NCBI GenBank assembly: GCA_033439795.1
Contig: JAUTDP010000006.1
Coordinates: 2,666,001-2,730,000, forward strand
Reading direction: 5' to 3'
From: Sordaria brevicollis
Taxonomy: Eukaryota > Ascomycota > Sordariomycetes > Sordariales > Sordariaceae
DNA: 64,000 bases
Position numbers and translations under genes: made by a program. This document shows positions 24,501-34,739 of the stretch, one piece after another (position 1 is the first letter of the stretch; every line of letters starts with the position of its first letter). The notes under the pieces are model-generated. The model did not search any database. It worked only from the letters and a program-made list of their open reading frames with translations, and had not been told where the DNA came from.

Positions 24501-25219
24501 GGGAATTAGTAAGCTGGGTACGGGTAAGGGTTATATATGGGATGTGTATAAGTGTAGGACTCGATGTATATGGGCGTAGTTTTTCTTATAATCTTTGCAA
24601 TAAGATGCTCTATTTGGACTTTAGATGGATTTTGAAATTTCAACGCAAAAGCAAACGGGCTCTCCTATGCCGTGCAACTATGGTGACGTCACGCAGGACT
24701 TTGCACCAAAACGTCACTTATTAACCTCCATGTACAAAAGCTGGGTTGCAAGAAGGCGAGATAGAGCTAAAATGTGTTTGCGCCTCTGGGCAAGGAAAAT
24801 GGCAGCAGCTCGAGATGACGAGATGACAATGTGGTAGCGCGCGCGCCAACTTCGTTAATCTTTTCTACTGCTCGTCAAATCGCACCACGCAACGGTCAGT
24901 TTATCAGATTACAGTGACCATCAAGAGGGGATCTGTATGATCAAGGTACAAAGAGAATGAGTTTACATTGCCAGCCCGCCGAGTGAGAAATTCGGATAAT
25001 TTCCGTAAGAATGCCTTATCCGCAAGATGACTCGGGAGTTCCTCGGAGTTTTGCGAGACAACACGATAATACGAATATCCCAGCCCGTGTTTGTACAAAC
25101 AGAACCAAGGAAAAGAGACGACGAAAGGTCAGGCAACCGGTTTCCAATACTTTGGCGGCCGCACTAACTCTTCGATCGCTACACCAGTGACCAGCGCTCC
25201 CCGGCCCTGCTAGAACGTC
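24501..25219. other. Intergenic and promoter region
   Basis: Normal-GC sequence without a gene that I can support. Short frames at 24542-24837 lack convincing features. A CT-rich tract at 25227-25260 lies just before the next gene and may belong to its promoter or 5' untranslated region. Confidence 0.45.
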
Positions 25220-25227
25220 TATAAATA
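25220..25227 (+). promoter_or_regulatory. TATA box of the 25423 gene
   Basis: TATAAATA lies about 200 bp before the proposed ATG at 25423, followed by a CT-rich stretch typical of fungal transcription start regions. Confidence 0.5.
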
Positions 25228-25422
25228 CTCCCTCTCCCCCTCCCCCCTTCTCTCCAAATCCTCTGTCGCTTTCTCCCTTCCTCATACCTCTGTTTTAAAG
25301 CCATCTGTGAGTTTGACGAGGCTATTCCGCTGCACCATCCACAGCAGCAAAGCCTGAACCGACTGTTGACACAAGACCGCCAGCCAGATTCACCTTGACT
25401 GAAGCATCTGATTACACCCAAG

Positions 25423-26218
25423 ATGTCACCACAAAAGGATAGTGAGTGTATTTTCCCTTTTGCGTTTGCCTGTTCTGATTGTCTTGATGCCAAAATTGTT
25501 GAGCATGGTCCTGCTTTGCCGGTGATCGGCCATGTCAGAGCCACCGAACCTCTCTCCGACCATCCTCGTTCCCCGTGCACCCAATAACTTACTGGTTGAC
25601 GTAGACGACATGGACAAGTACTCGACTGGCGAAGGCAGCGGTGTTGACGAGAATGGTTATGGTAACGACAAACTTGGCGGCAATGGTCATGGCGACAATG
25701 GTCATGGCATCGATGCTGACCATCATGATCCTGACGGCAACAATCACTCCCAAAAACGACTCGGTGATGGAGAGAACAGCGAGGCCAAGCGTAAAAAGGG
25801 GGAATCATTTGCAGACAGGGAGCTCAACACCATCCTCGCCGAGCTCAGGTTGCTTCGGGAAGCTGTACGCCGTCAAGAGGAAGCTGCAAGCCGTCTAGAG
25901 TTGGCCAACCACCTCGTTCGTATCCTGCCCATCTTTCCCAATTCAGCCAACTACCAGGTGAACGTTGCGGCGGCAATGAGCCGCGCAGAGAGAGTCGACG
26001 TCCCCGACACCGACCCCGCGTTTCAAAATAGCAAAACATTCTTGGAAGCCTGGCAGTACATTGATTTGGAAGACGACAGGGACGTGCTTTGGGTCTCGAA
26101 ATCTGGCCAGGCGGACTATGACATCGTATTCCGTCACGGCAAGCGTTACGCCAAGATTGGCTCGGGTCGTTGGTTGGGTTTCGAGAAATGCGTTGATAGC
26201 GAGGAGGATGAGTGGTAA
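25423..26218 (+). CDS. Two-exon hypothetical acidic protein, 232 residues
   Basis: The proposed model has exon 1 at 25423-25441 (MSPQKD), an intron at 25442-25538 (97 bp, GTGAGT..CAG) and exon 2 at 25539-26218. The spliced length of 699 bp is in frame to TAA. The alternative is the unspliced ATG at 25532, giving 228 residues. The N-terminal third is low-complexity and rich in Gly, Asn, His and Asp (GNGHGDNGHG); then comes a Lys/Arg patch (EAKRKKG) and a predicted coiled coil at about residues 100-130 with heptad-like Leu. The C-terminal part is globular and acidic, ending DSEEDEW. It is the only gene in the window without a visible lesion. I do not recognise a family, and the partial copy of its 5' end lies directly downstream. 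Nuclear location is possible but unproven. Confidence 0.6.
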
Positions 26219-26283
26219 AGAGGATAAGGGACAGGAATAACTGAGGGCGAAGTGGACAATGACAGACTGCGGCGATATACTAG

Positions 26284-26475
26284 ACATGTTACATGCAAAC
26301 AATGGTCAGTCTTCTTTTTTCGCCTTTTTTTCTTTTCTTTTGTGTCTCCCTGCTCTGGACGTCTTGATCTAGTCTTGCTTTGCCGATAATCGGTCATGTC
26401 ACAGCCATCCAACCGACCTCGGTCCGTTCCCGTCCCCCACCCAGTAATTTAACTGGTGAATATATGAGCAACGAA
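26284..26475 (+). pseudogene. Partial duplicate of the 5' end of the 25423 gene
   Basis: The segment repeats the order exon 1-like ATG, intron, exon 2 start of the preceding gene. Shared blocks include GTCTTGAT, CTGCTTTGCCG-like, ATCGG(C/T)CATGTCA and a proline-rich start ending near AA(C/T)TTAACTGGT. Only the first part was duplicated, and it leads into unrelated sequence. It may now serve as upstream region of the 26661 gene. Confidence 0.55.
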
Positions 26476-26660
26476 AAAGAAAAATATTTTGTGGGTCCAA
26501 AATTGATACTGATTAGACCCTGTGTGCCAGTGACGCGAGCCAGTCTGGAGCACTCACCGACCCGACCGGCTAGTTATGTTCTTTTTGTCGTCCCGATCCA
26601 TAGTCGATCCAATTCCCATCATCGCCGCTGTCCGACTACGAGTCGATCATCACATCCACC

Positions 26661-28719
26661 ATGCCGCCGAAGAAAAAGATGGGTGCTGATAGGGGCACGA
26701 CCGAGCCACGTGAAGAATCAACAGAGGCCGACGAGTTTCCCTCGTCCGAATCTGAGGATGCACCGCCGAAAAAGAGAGGCAGACGCACAAGGGGTGGATC
26801 GAAGCGACGACCATCGACGAGCAGAGAGTCTGGAGCGCCACCGCAGACAAAGAGAAAGAGAGGCAGACCGTCAAAGCAGGAGATTGAAGCGAGCGGACGG
26901 GCGTGGGCGAAGAACAGGACCATACCAAACAGGGAAGTGGCAACAGAATGGGGCAAAACGGTCGATAAAAAGGTACAGACGGAGTCATCCTTTGAGGTTA
27001 GCCTGTACGCGGCCGCACCAGACTACAAGAACTGGGACAAAACCGACCAAGCTGCGTTCGATGATAACTTGAAAGAGACGCCAATCGTCACCAACTACCC
27101 AAGCAACACCAGCATGACCAAGTTGTGGCAGTATTGCTACCACTTCCACACATGCACGCCCTTCGACCTCTTACCTCCGGAGCTTGACCTCGCGTACGGT
27201 GGACCAGAACCCAACACATGGTCAGAAGACTTTTGCGAGGCAATGACCAAGCTGCTCGTCTTCCCACCATTCATGGACAACCTGAACTTGCTGGCTGTCG
27301 TCCTCCAGTACGCCGTCATTTGTCGTCCTCCAGTACGCCGTCATTTGTCGTACAAGAGATAGCCGGCCTTGGTCGCCACAGCTGACCGATCGGGTGTACG
27401 ACTGGTTCACTATCATGTGGGCAGAGGCTCAGGGGAACGTCGGCATCGTAACGAGTGCGTGGATAATCCACGCCTGCATGCGCGAGTCTTGCATGCAAAC
27501 CACTGCACAGAGGGCCTCGTGGCCGAGCGCCATGTTTGCCGCACTATACAACGCGTGCTTCAACGACGGGGCAAGAGTCAAAGGGCCGACATCCGGACCG
27601 TACAAGGTTACCGAGAAGGACTTGAACAACGTTCTCGAGGCGATGAGCAAGACGATAGGACACGGTGGCATACCGGCATTCAGTGACTGGTCCGAGTACG
27701 ACAAGTATGCGGAAATCACCACAAGGAAGGCGGTCTGGCCCGCAGACGATCGGATCAACAGATACGCATCGACAAAAATGTACAACATCTATCACAGGGC
27801 GGCTATGCGGGGAAAGGTTCTGGAGCGGGAGGGTCGGTCCAACATGGCCGCTACCGTACCGACGCCCACGCCACCGGGCCCTCGGGCAACATCCTCATTC
27901 ACCTTACCCAACACGTCACAGGGATCGACAGCACCCACGGCATCGACCAACGACCAACAGGCAGTAAAGCTGGTGACCAGTAAAGGGACTGTCTGTCTGG
28001 CCAAGGACGTCACAGACAGCTGGACATACATCGACAGAGACGACCAGCGCCCACAAGCACGACCGGTCGAGGAATGGCCACAATGCGACAGCGTTTTAGA
28101 CGGGCTAGCCAAGTGGTTTGAGATGCAAACGGGCTGCAGCGTGGAATGGGACGCAAACAAGACAATCGTGGATTTCTGGCACGCCGCCGTCAAGCAATGG
28201 CCTATCATGAGTTTGTCCAAGGCTCTCAAATTCAAAGGGGGCAAGTGGTGTCTGGTCGAAAGGAAGGGGGGCTGGATCTTGAACATGAACGAAGAATACG
28301 AGGAGATTGTCGAAATCCACAGCGACACGGACATACAAGAAAAGCTGAGCAGTCGATTCCAACCCAGCCCGCCGGACGAGCAAGAGGTTTGGCACTTCCC
28401 CAATGCAAAAAACAACTTACTGGCCTGCTGGTTTCTGGAGCCGAGGTCAATCCCTACCAAATTGGAACTACCAAATGTCCAACAAAGGCGCCGAAACGCA
28501 GACGAGTGGCAACTGAAAGACTCTGGCACTGTCTCGTATACTGTGATTGCGATCTATAGCCCACAGAACAAGCTGTGGCTATACAGCAGGAATGGCGAGC
28601 GGATCAAGCCAACAGATGTCAAATACGCATACGAGGAAGATCCCTTGCAAAAACCAGACGATTCTCTCGACTATACAGTGTGGTATGTCAGAACGCCTGA
28701 CGTTATGGCAGAGAATTAA
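26661..28719 (+). pseudogene. AT-hook protein gene split by a 25 bp tandem duplication
   Basis: The ATG at 26661 has a good context (CACC before it). The first frame runs to TAG at 27362; the rest continues one frame over, with an ATG at 27394, to TAA at 28719. A perfect 25 bp tandem duplication at 27297-27346 explains the shift: counting only one copy, the whole is one 678-codon frame without stops. The N-terminus is basic with an AT-hook (KRKRGRPSKQ, core GRP) and a second basic stretch (KKRGRRTRGG), both typical of minor-groove AT-DNA binding. A globular part with conserved-looking Trp/Cys/Tyr follows, then a Pro/Thr/Ser linker at about residues 390-430 and a C-terminal globular part. I recognise no enzyme motif. 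Function is inferred only as DNA or chromatin association. Confidence 0.75.
27297..27346 (+). repeat. 25 bp perfect tandem duplication causing a frameshift
   Basis: Two identical 25 bp units (27297-27321 and 27322-27346) are followed by the first five bases of a third. Because 25 is not a multiple of three, it shifts the frame by one and brings in TAG 16 bp further on. Identity of the copies suggests a recent slip, or an assembly error. Confidence 0.95.
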
Positions 28720-29037
28720 CGACGCTGGTGGGGTGATTTTGGGCGCCGGTTCTCCTACACAGAATACCTCTATGTATTTTTTAATACTATGGGGCTTGCC
28801 TTGGTCACATATCACGACACGGCCACTGACACCCGGTTTGGTAGACGGGTTGGAATGCAGGCACACGTTGGCATGAATAGACAAGATGTATACGTAGCTA
28901 GCTTATATATGTACTGTTCCGTCTCCTTTCTCTCCTTCGCTTTTTTTGTTTCTCTTCTTTCAAACAACCATTTTACCGATACATTGTGGTCTCCATGTGA
29001 TCCTCCTCCGTACTTCTATAGTTTAATAGTTTTGGCA
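28720..29037. other. 3' flank between the AT-hook gene and the LTR-type element
   Basis: No gene seen. It is AT-richer than the gene, with T-rich stretches at 28945-28965, and probably holds the 3' untranslated region. Confidence 0.45.
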
Positions 29038-29551
29038 TGACGCGGGAAATCCCCGTCACTGCAAGCTTCCCTTCATGGGAGCTGGCACCCAGGCTTCCCG
29101 GCATGGTTGACGTGTTAGTTGCCGCTTAACGCGGAAGGCGTCAAGGAACATATACACTAGCATAGATAGAATGATTGCGGGCGTTAGCCATTGACGCCCG
29201 TCTCTTTAGAATTAATAACATCATGACATCTATCTTTAACGAGCCCTTGATCGCTACGCTGTCCGTAATCCCTTGGATACACGCTTCATGGCATCTGGCG
29301 CCTGGCGCCGCGCTTGGTAGAAATTCCTAGCATGTTGGGAGCCGACTGGGTCGGTCCCAGAAGGAGGGCAAGACTTGACCTGGCTGGGCAGGCAAGTCCA
29401 GTCCTGTCATGGCAAGTCCACAGGACTGGAAGCTCTGGTATATAGCCTCCGAGTCCAGGAGGACTCGGAACCTTTCCTCTTAGCTAGATCATCAATGACA
29501 TGATCATTCTCCATCATCTTGTTCCAACAGCGTGAAGTCCATCACGTAACA
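29038..29551 (+). repeat. Putative 5' LTR of the 29038-30827 element
   Basis: It starts TGACGCGGGAAATCCCCGTC, carries a TATATAG-type promoter motif near 29441 and ends GTAACA. TGGTGCCCAATCCAGG follows after two bases, resembling a tRNA primer-binding site. No full second copy exists, so the left boundary rests on the TG start and the imperfect target duplication. Confidence 0.45.
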
Positions 29552-29606
29552 AATGGTGCCCAATCCAGGCTTGACTTGTTGATTTCATCCATTTCTTCTT
29601 TTTGGC

Positions 29607-30664
29607 TCACGGGTCTTTGAAAACTCCGTCGGCGACGCGTACAAAGACTTCGCCTTTGCGAATTGAGGCGCTTGGAGATCTCGTGAGCCTTGACTCCCTT
29701 GAGGGGTAGACTGCCAAAGACTGTGGTGCCCTCATCGTACTCAGTGGCGTAGCGGGACCACGATTCTTCCTTAGTAGTGGTAAGTTGCGACCCTCATCTT
29801 TGAAAACAATTGGAACATCTGGTGCGCAGTCTGGAAGGTTTGAAAGTTGTTGCCGTTGGCGCCGGCACTGATCTGCTAGATGGAACTCTTCCATCAAGGA
29901 CCCAATGAGTTTGCGAGACTTTGGAAGAACCCATTCAAGATAGAGCGTGCCCGCGAGAAGGGGATGGACGGCGGTATAGACATGCACTCTGAACGAAAAA
30001 ACTTCGGTGCTCACGTCCATGAGCATGCCCTGGAGCTGATCTGGAGCAAGCTCGCGACCTTGGTGGACGTATACCTTGCTGAGGAGCTGTTTAGGCGTGC
30101 AAGAATACTTGGCGCTGGGTTTCATCAACGAAAGGGAAGTCGTAGATGATAACCTTCTGAATGAAGATCCAGCGGGCGTTAGTGTTGTCGAGTTCGGTCT
30201 TCATGGCGCCGTGCAAGGCTGGGCTTGGCTTTCTGTACAAAGGCAATTGTTTGCCTCGGTAAGAGTTGTCTCTTTAGCGCCGCCAAATCCTTCAGGCGGT
30301 ATTCGTCATCGATCGGTTGGGTAGGAGAAAGGACTACCTTAAAGGCATCCTCGCCTTGATAGTAATTCGGAATATGGGTATGTGCCTTCGTGTCACGAAG
30401 GCTACCAAGTTGGAGGTCGTCGTAAAGGACCCTCATGTCGTGAAACCCACCATTTAGCGGGTAACCAAGGGCTCCCAGTGGGAAATTCCGATACTCCCGT
30501 TGCCTTTCATTGTCGGCTAACTTGTACCATCGGGGAGGCGGGTGGTACAGTTTTGAGATGGTGCCTATGTCGGTACCATTAAAAAATGTAGCCGGCGGGC
30601 TGGGGTCAGGATTATCCGAAACTTGGAACGCCCTAGGGAGGACGGCACGGCAGCCGCTCGCCAT
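29607..30664 (-). pseudogene. Unknown antisense gene with frameshifts inside the LTR-type element
   Basis: Two minus-strand frames, 30664-30179 (161 residues) and 30128-29607 (173 residues), are joined by a coding-like stretch in a third frame (30178-30129, residues like NARWIFIQKVIIYDF). At least two small indels have therefore broken one gene of about 350 codons. The N-terminal part has motifs like YKLADNERQREYRNFPLGAL; the C-terminal part is rich in Arg, Leu and Pro. No retroelement domain is visible, which makes a captured host gene plausible. A loose resemblance exists between its middle (KQLL...DQL...HVYTAVHPL...YLEW) and the minus gene near 34300-34450 (KQFL...DQI...YEIFHQIHRL...IHPFRW). 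Confidence 0.5.
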
Positions 30665-31040
30665 TACCGCGGATAGTCCCCTGTCTCCGGTATCAGGGAA
30701 TCGACTTTGGCGTGGGCGAGAAGTGGTTGACCTATGGACCGGTGTTAGGTTATCCCCATGGGAAGGCTACGTTTCCGATTAGGGCGTTTGAGAGTCTGCC
30801 GAACAGCGTGAAGTCCATCACGTAACATAGCACTTGCCGGCTCCTTCTAAGAAAGGTAGAAGAACCCCAGATTTTCTCGATTGCCAAACCCTCCCATCCT
30901 TATTACAATAGTTGATTTCCTTTCCAAGTGAACTTCAGGTACTTCCATCAAGAATCACCATTCGAATTCACATCCGATCTTTACAAACTTTGAAGATATC
31001 CTCTTCTGTCGATGGGAAATAAGGTCTTGTCTGGGGCTAA

Positions 31041-32564
31041 AAGCCTATTCATAATTTTATCGAAAGTGAAGATGTCGACACTGGTATCGAGGACCCGAAC
31101 GTCGAGATCTCGCGCAACAGACACGGGGAATACGAGGGCGACATCGAGATCGAGATTCTCGATGCCTTCTATAAACGGTACGGCAAAATTCCATCCCACT
31201 GGGACACGAGAGCCATCATTGCGACACTGGGAAGGCGCATAAACCCCAACATGTGCCAAGGTTTGAACGATCACGTTGTGGGTAGAACCACGATCAAAAA
31301 CAGCCTGGCCGAGCTCGGCGCAGTACCCCTCGACGGTGTTCTGCCACAGGGCAAGAAATTTCCCTACATCCCAGAGCCCAGTATCTGGGCTGCCATGCTC
31401 ATCTTGGCCGAGGCCAAACGCCGCCGGGGATGACCAGGGGAGGACGGTATCCGACTGCCTTCGAATTGGCGCGAATTCAACAGGGTTTGGGACCTACATG
31501 GCTACATAATGGGCACCAACCCACCCGCGGGATCTCTGAGGTCCAAATACCCGATCCACGATCCTCAGTGGCGAAAGGACCACATGCAAGAACCATACGA
31601 CATGCATCCACGGATTGGGGTGCCAATGATCGGACACTCCTTCAACGCCGGGAAGTGGCCTGCCTACGACGTGCCGGCGCATCCTGACCAGGTCGGCGCC
31701 AACTGGTACACCCAAGGACCGCGGTTCGGTTGGCATTTTGACAACATCAACACAAAGCCGGAACCCTCTCGCCACCCAACCAACGCTGGCCTGACCAGTG
31801 TTCATGTCAGCGATGAGGTGGTCAACCTTGACCAGTTGGGTTTCCAGATACCCGATGAGGATGCCCAGGGTCCGGCCATGTCCAGGGCACACGATCACAC
31901 GATCGACAGGGAGGAAGCTGGACCTTCCAAGGCCGACAGGAAGCTGGAGAAGCGCAAGGAGAGCCTTAAAGAGTGGACCAACACTTTCTTTGCGGAGAAG
32001 GCCGCCGAGCACGAGGAGCTGATTCGGAAGCGCGAATCGGAATACACCGAGCGGTTCCAAGCTCGGGAAGAGCAATTCACAAAGCGGATCATCGATTTGG
32101 AGAACACACTCGCAGCACGGGTCGACGATTATATCGAGGACCGCCTCGACGCAAGCATGAACGATCGCTTCAACGGCCTGGTTAAGGAGCGCGTCGAGAA
32201 AATCATCGACAAGCGCGCCGAAGCATCCATCACGAAGCGAGTCCAAGGGGAGCAAGCCAAGGTCCGTGTAGGGTCAAAAAACCCTACCATTGGCGTGGTC
32301 GAGCCAGTAGTCAAGCAAGAGGAAGACGTTAGGGCCGTCGCCAACGTGCCCGAGGGCAATCGTCACACCAAGAAGCGAGCGAACATGACCGCCGCTAACG
32401 ACAACCAACCCGAGCCCAAGAAACGCCGGACAGCGGATAGGGCCACACAAACGCTGTCCGAACAGCTCAACCGGCACATTACACATGAGATTGCTGAGGC
32501 CATGCGTCTAGAAAAGCCCAATATCGTCTTCCACGGAAGCAAGTTGCCTCGAGCATGCATTTAA
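31041..32564 (+). pseudogene. Coiled-coil protein gene with one in-frame TGA
   Basis: One plus-strand frame is open from 31041 to TAA at 32564 except for a TGA at 31431-31433. The first part (from about 31062, acidic, with EIEILDAFYKRYGKIPSHWD) and the second part are in the same frame, and sequence after the stop (PGEDGIRLPSNWREFNRVWD) reads as coding. The ATG at 31509 would give an intact 351-residue protein, so a shorter functional product is possible. The second part has a Glu/Lys/Arg-rich coiled coil (about residues 135-250 from 31509), a basic nuclear-signal-like patch (EPKKRRTADR) and a mixed C-terminus. The true start is uncertain; an ATG at 31012 is in another frame. I know no matching family. 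Confidence 0.55.
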
Positions 32565-32675
32565 GATTAGAAAGTCTGAAAAATTCTAGCCTTGATGGAA
32601 AGTGATTTCTCACAGACAGAACCTCATATCCCACAGACCAAAGGTCATATCGATAGATTTTGAAGGGAGCAAGAA

Positions 32676-34656
32676 TTAATTCGGATGGTTCTTCTTCAAT
32701 GCAGCATCCACATTGGGATTTGCAAAGTTGAACATGACTTCTATAACGAAGTCATAAGCCTCGGGCAAATCCAAAGCGCGAAATGAAGTACTCTTAAGAC
32801 TTCTCTTATCGATCTTGCCCAATCCTTGTTTTCCCCGGAGCCAAACTGTCATACTGGACAACTTTTGGTTTATCGACCGAGCATTAGAGATAATGCTGTG
32901 AACCAGGCGAATTGGATATGTGGACCGGACATGATACTTGTAGGCATAGCACACCGCATCTACAAGCTCCCGTGGGCTAATGTGGTCAGGTTGGTGGCTC
33001 GCGCGCACAATAGAGGCAAGAATGCTAAATCCTGCATAATACTGGCCATCGGGTCGCTTCAAGGCACAAAGCTCCTTGTCCAAAGCTCCATTATCTGGAA
33101 CCGGTGGAGTGACCTGGGTGATGACAGGTGGGGAGGGTTCCTTGCTCCTCCAAGCAAGCTGGCCATCGCCATCCCACACATCGATCCTCCCTTTCCAGTC
33201 CTCTGGCATTTCGTCAGAGCTTTGCTGGATGTTCTGGATTAACGATGTCACAGTCATCTGGGTCTTCTTGGCTGGCGGAACAGAGCCGCTCGCCTGGCTC
33301 TTTGCAGTGCTCCTTTCTCGCTTCTTTCTCTTCTTCTTTTCGATGGCAACGGGCTCGGTAAATCTGGACCTGAGGTCATTGATCACATCGTCCATGGTCT
33401 TGAGAGTCTCGAGCATGTCGCTGAGCTCCGGACTGAGCGACATGCATGGACGGGCTGACTGAAGAGGTTGGAATGTGACTGGGTGTTGGGGCGATAAGCC
33501 CTCGGTGGCGGAGACAGGGCGATCCCAACGATTGTCGGCATGCGGCGGCTCTTCTAGTGGCTGCGACACCAATTGTGCATCGCATCGATGGATCATGAAC
33601 CCTTGAATAGGGGAGGAGATGGAAAGAGAGCAGGAGATGGAAAGAGAGCAGGAGATGGAAAGAGAGGAGGAGATGGAAAGAGGAGGGGATGGAAAGAGAG
33701 GAGGAGATGGAAAGAGAGGAGGAGATGGAAAGAGAGGAGGAGATGGAAAGAGAGGAGGAGATGGAAAGAGGAGGGGATGGAAAGAGGAGGGGATGGAAAG
33801 AGAGTAGGAGATGGAAAGAGAGGAGGAGATGGAAAGAGGAGGGGATGGAAAGAGAGTAGGAGATGGAAAGAGAGGAGGAGATGGAAAGAGGAGGGGATGG
33901 AAAGAGGAGGGGATGGAAAGGAGACCCAGTTCACCCGCGCTTATCCCCAAGTTCAAACGCTCAACGTAGTGTTGTCCTCTCGCACGTCTCAACGGCATGG
34001 ACGAGCAGCCCAGTGTTCTCCAGTGCGGCAATCTCGCGCGTGCCATGGACTCCCTACCAATGAATGCATGTGACTCGCGCCCGAGATCTTCCATTTCCGA
34101 GCCGGGGTATGAGGTGGGCAACATGAAACCCAAAGGGGAATCCAAAGTCCCCAAGTCCATAAGACAAACTGCCAGTTGATGTAGCCCGTTGATATCCGGG
34201 CCTGGGTCCATCTAACCCGTGGGAGTATAACCATGGAGATTGTTGAACGAGAGGTTTTTATTGGATTCCACTATTGCGTGAGTCCAGCGGAAAGGGTGTA
34301 TGTAAAAGCTCAGGCGATGGATCTGATGGAAGATCTCGTAGTGGTGGCTGTACAAGAGCATGTCGCTGAGCGACACGTTAGGGACGATTTGGTCGATGGT
34401 AGGTTCTTTGCCCCCATCTAAAAACTGTTTATAGTAGTGTTGTCGGAGACAAAATGTCGTATTTGTGTGCTGTAATGAATTCGACCAGTGTGCCGTGTAC
34501 CAGAACGGGGATCTCCTCTATATCGAGCGGGAATACCGGGATTGTGGCAAAGGCTTTACTTGGAGCGTTATCCATAATAAAATTGTCGAGGCTGGGCTTC
34601 AGATCTGGCTCCACTCGTATAGAGGAAGGTACCTCCAACGGATAGCCAGCAAGCAA
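32676..34656 (-). pseudogene. Unknown repeat-containing protein gene with internal stop and frameshift
   Basis: The main minus-strand frame (34211-32676, 511 residues) is preceded in the same frame by about 75 coding-like codons ending at a TAG (34214-34212), for example DQIVPNVSLSDMLLYSHHYE. Further upstream a different frame from ATG 34656 (MLAGYPLEVPSS) continues the same style, so one stop and one frameshift separate a gene of at least 650 codons. Residues about 97-205 of the 511 come from a minisatellite (FPSPPL- and SISSSL-type repeats). A Lys/Arg cluster (EKKKRKKRER) looks like a nuclear signal, and the last 180 residues form an ordinary globular region. It converges on the coiled-coil gene, 111 bp between stops. 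The family is not recognised. Confidence 0.5.
33611..33918. repeat. Purine-rich coding minisatellite, 18 units of 18 or 15 bp
   Basis: Eighteen units share a GATGGAAAGAG core. Most are 18 bp (GGAGATGGAAAGAGAGGA type) and others 15 bp, so array changes keep the frame. The plus strand is almost pure G/A. Both strands are open through the array: the minus strand belongs to the larger gene, while the plus strand would give MEREEE/GGDGKR repeats. Confidence 0.95.
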
Positions 34657-34739
34657 GCGCGAACGATAATTATAGTTAATGGCTTTACCGATATTCGTAT
34701 TGACTAGGTCCGGGTCCGAATTGAAAAAAGTTTTGGCCG

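Larger units (their letters stand above)
29038..30827 (+). mobile_element. LTR-type element with a nearly complete left and a 26 bp right terminus
   Basis: A 26 bp exact repeat at 29526-29551 and 30802-30827 marks the end of the left terminal repeat and the element's right end. The left repeat appears to run 29038-29551 (TGACGCGGGA ... GTAACA), has a TATATAG motif near 29441, and is followed by a TGGTGCC primer-site-like sequence. Flanking 5-mers TGGCA (29033-29037) and TAGCA (30828-30832) differ by one G/A transition and look like a target duplication. The interior holds no gag or pol, only an antisense decayed gene. Possible readings are a non-autonomous element that captured a gene, or an element that lost most of its right LTR. 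It is not RIP-mutated. Confidence 0.5.

Noticed and set aside
24542..24837. Two overlapping short plus-strand frames
   Set aside because: No splice structure, no motif, and the frames overlap in different phases; treated as intergenic.
33611..33918. CRISPR-like array
   Set aside because: Units are contiguous with no spacers, and the sequence is eukaryotic.
33593..34073. Plus-strand repeat proteins across the minisatellite
   Set aside because: The frames exist only because the 18/15 bp units lack stops on both strands; the minus-strand gene has coding-like sequence on both sides of the array.
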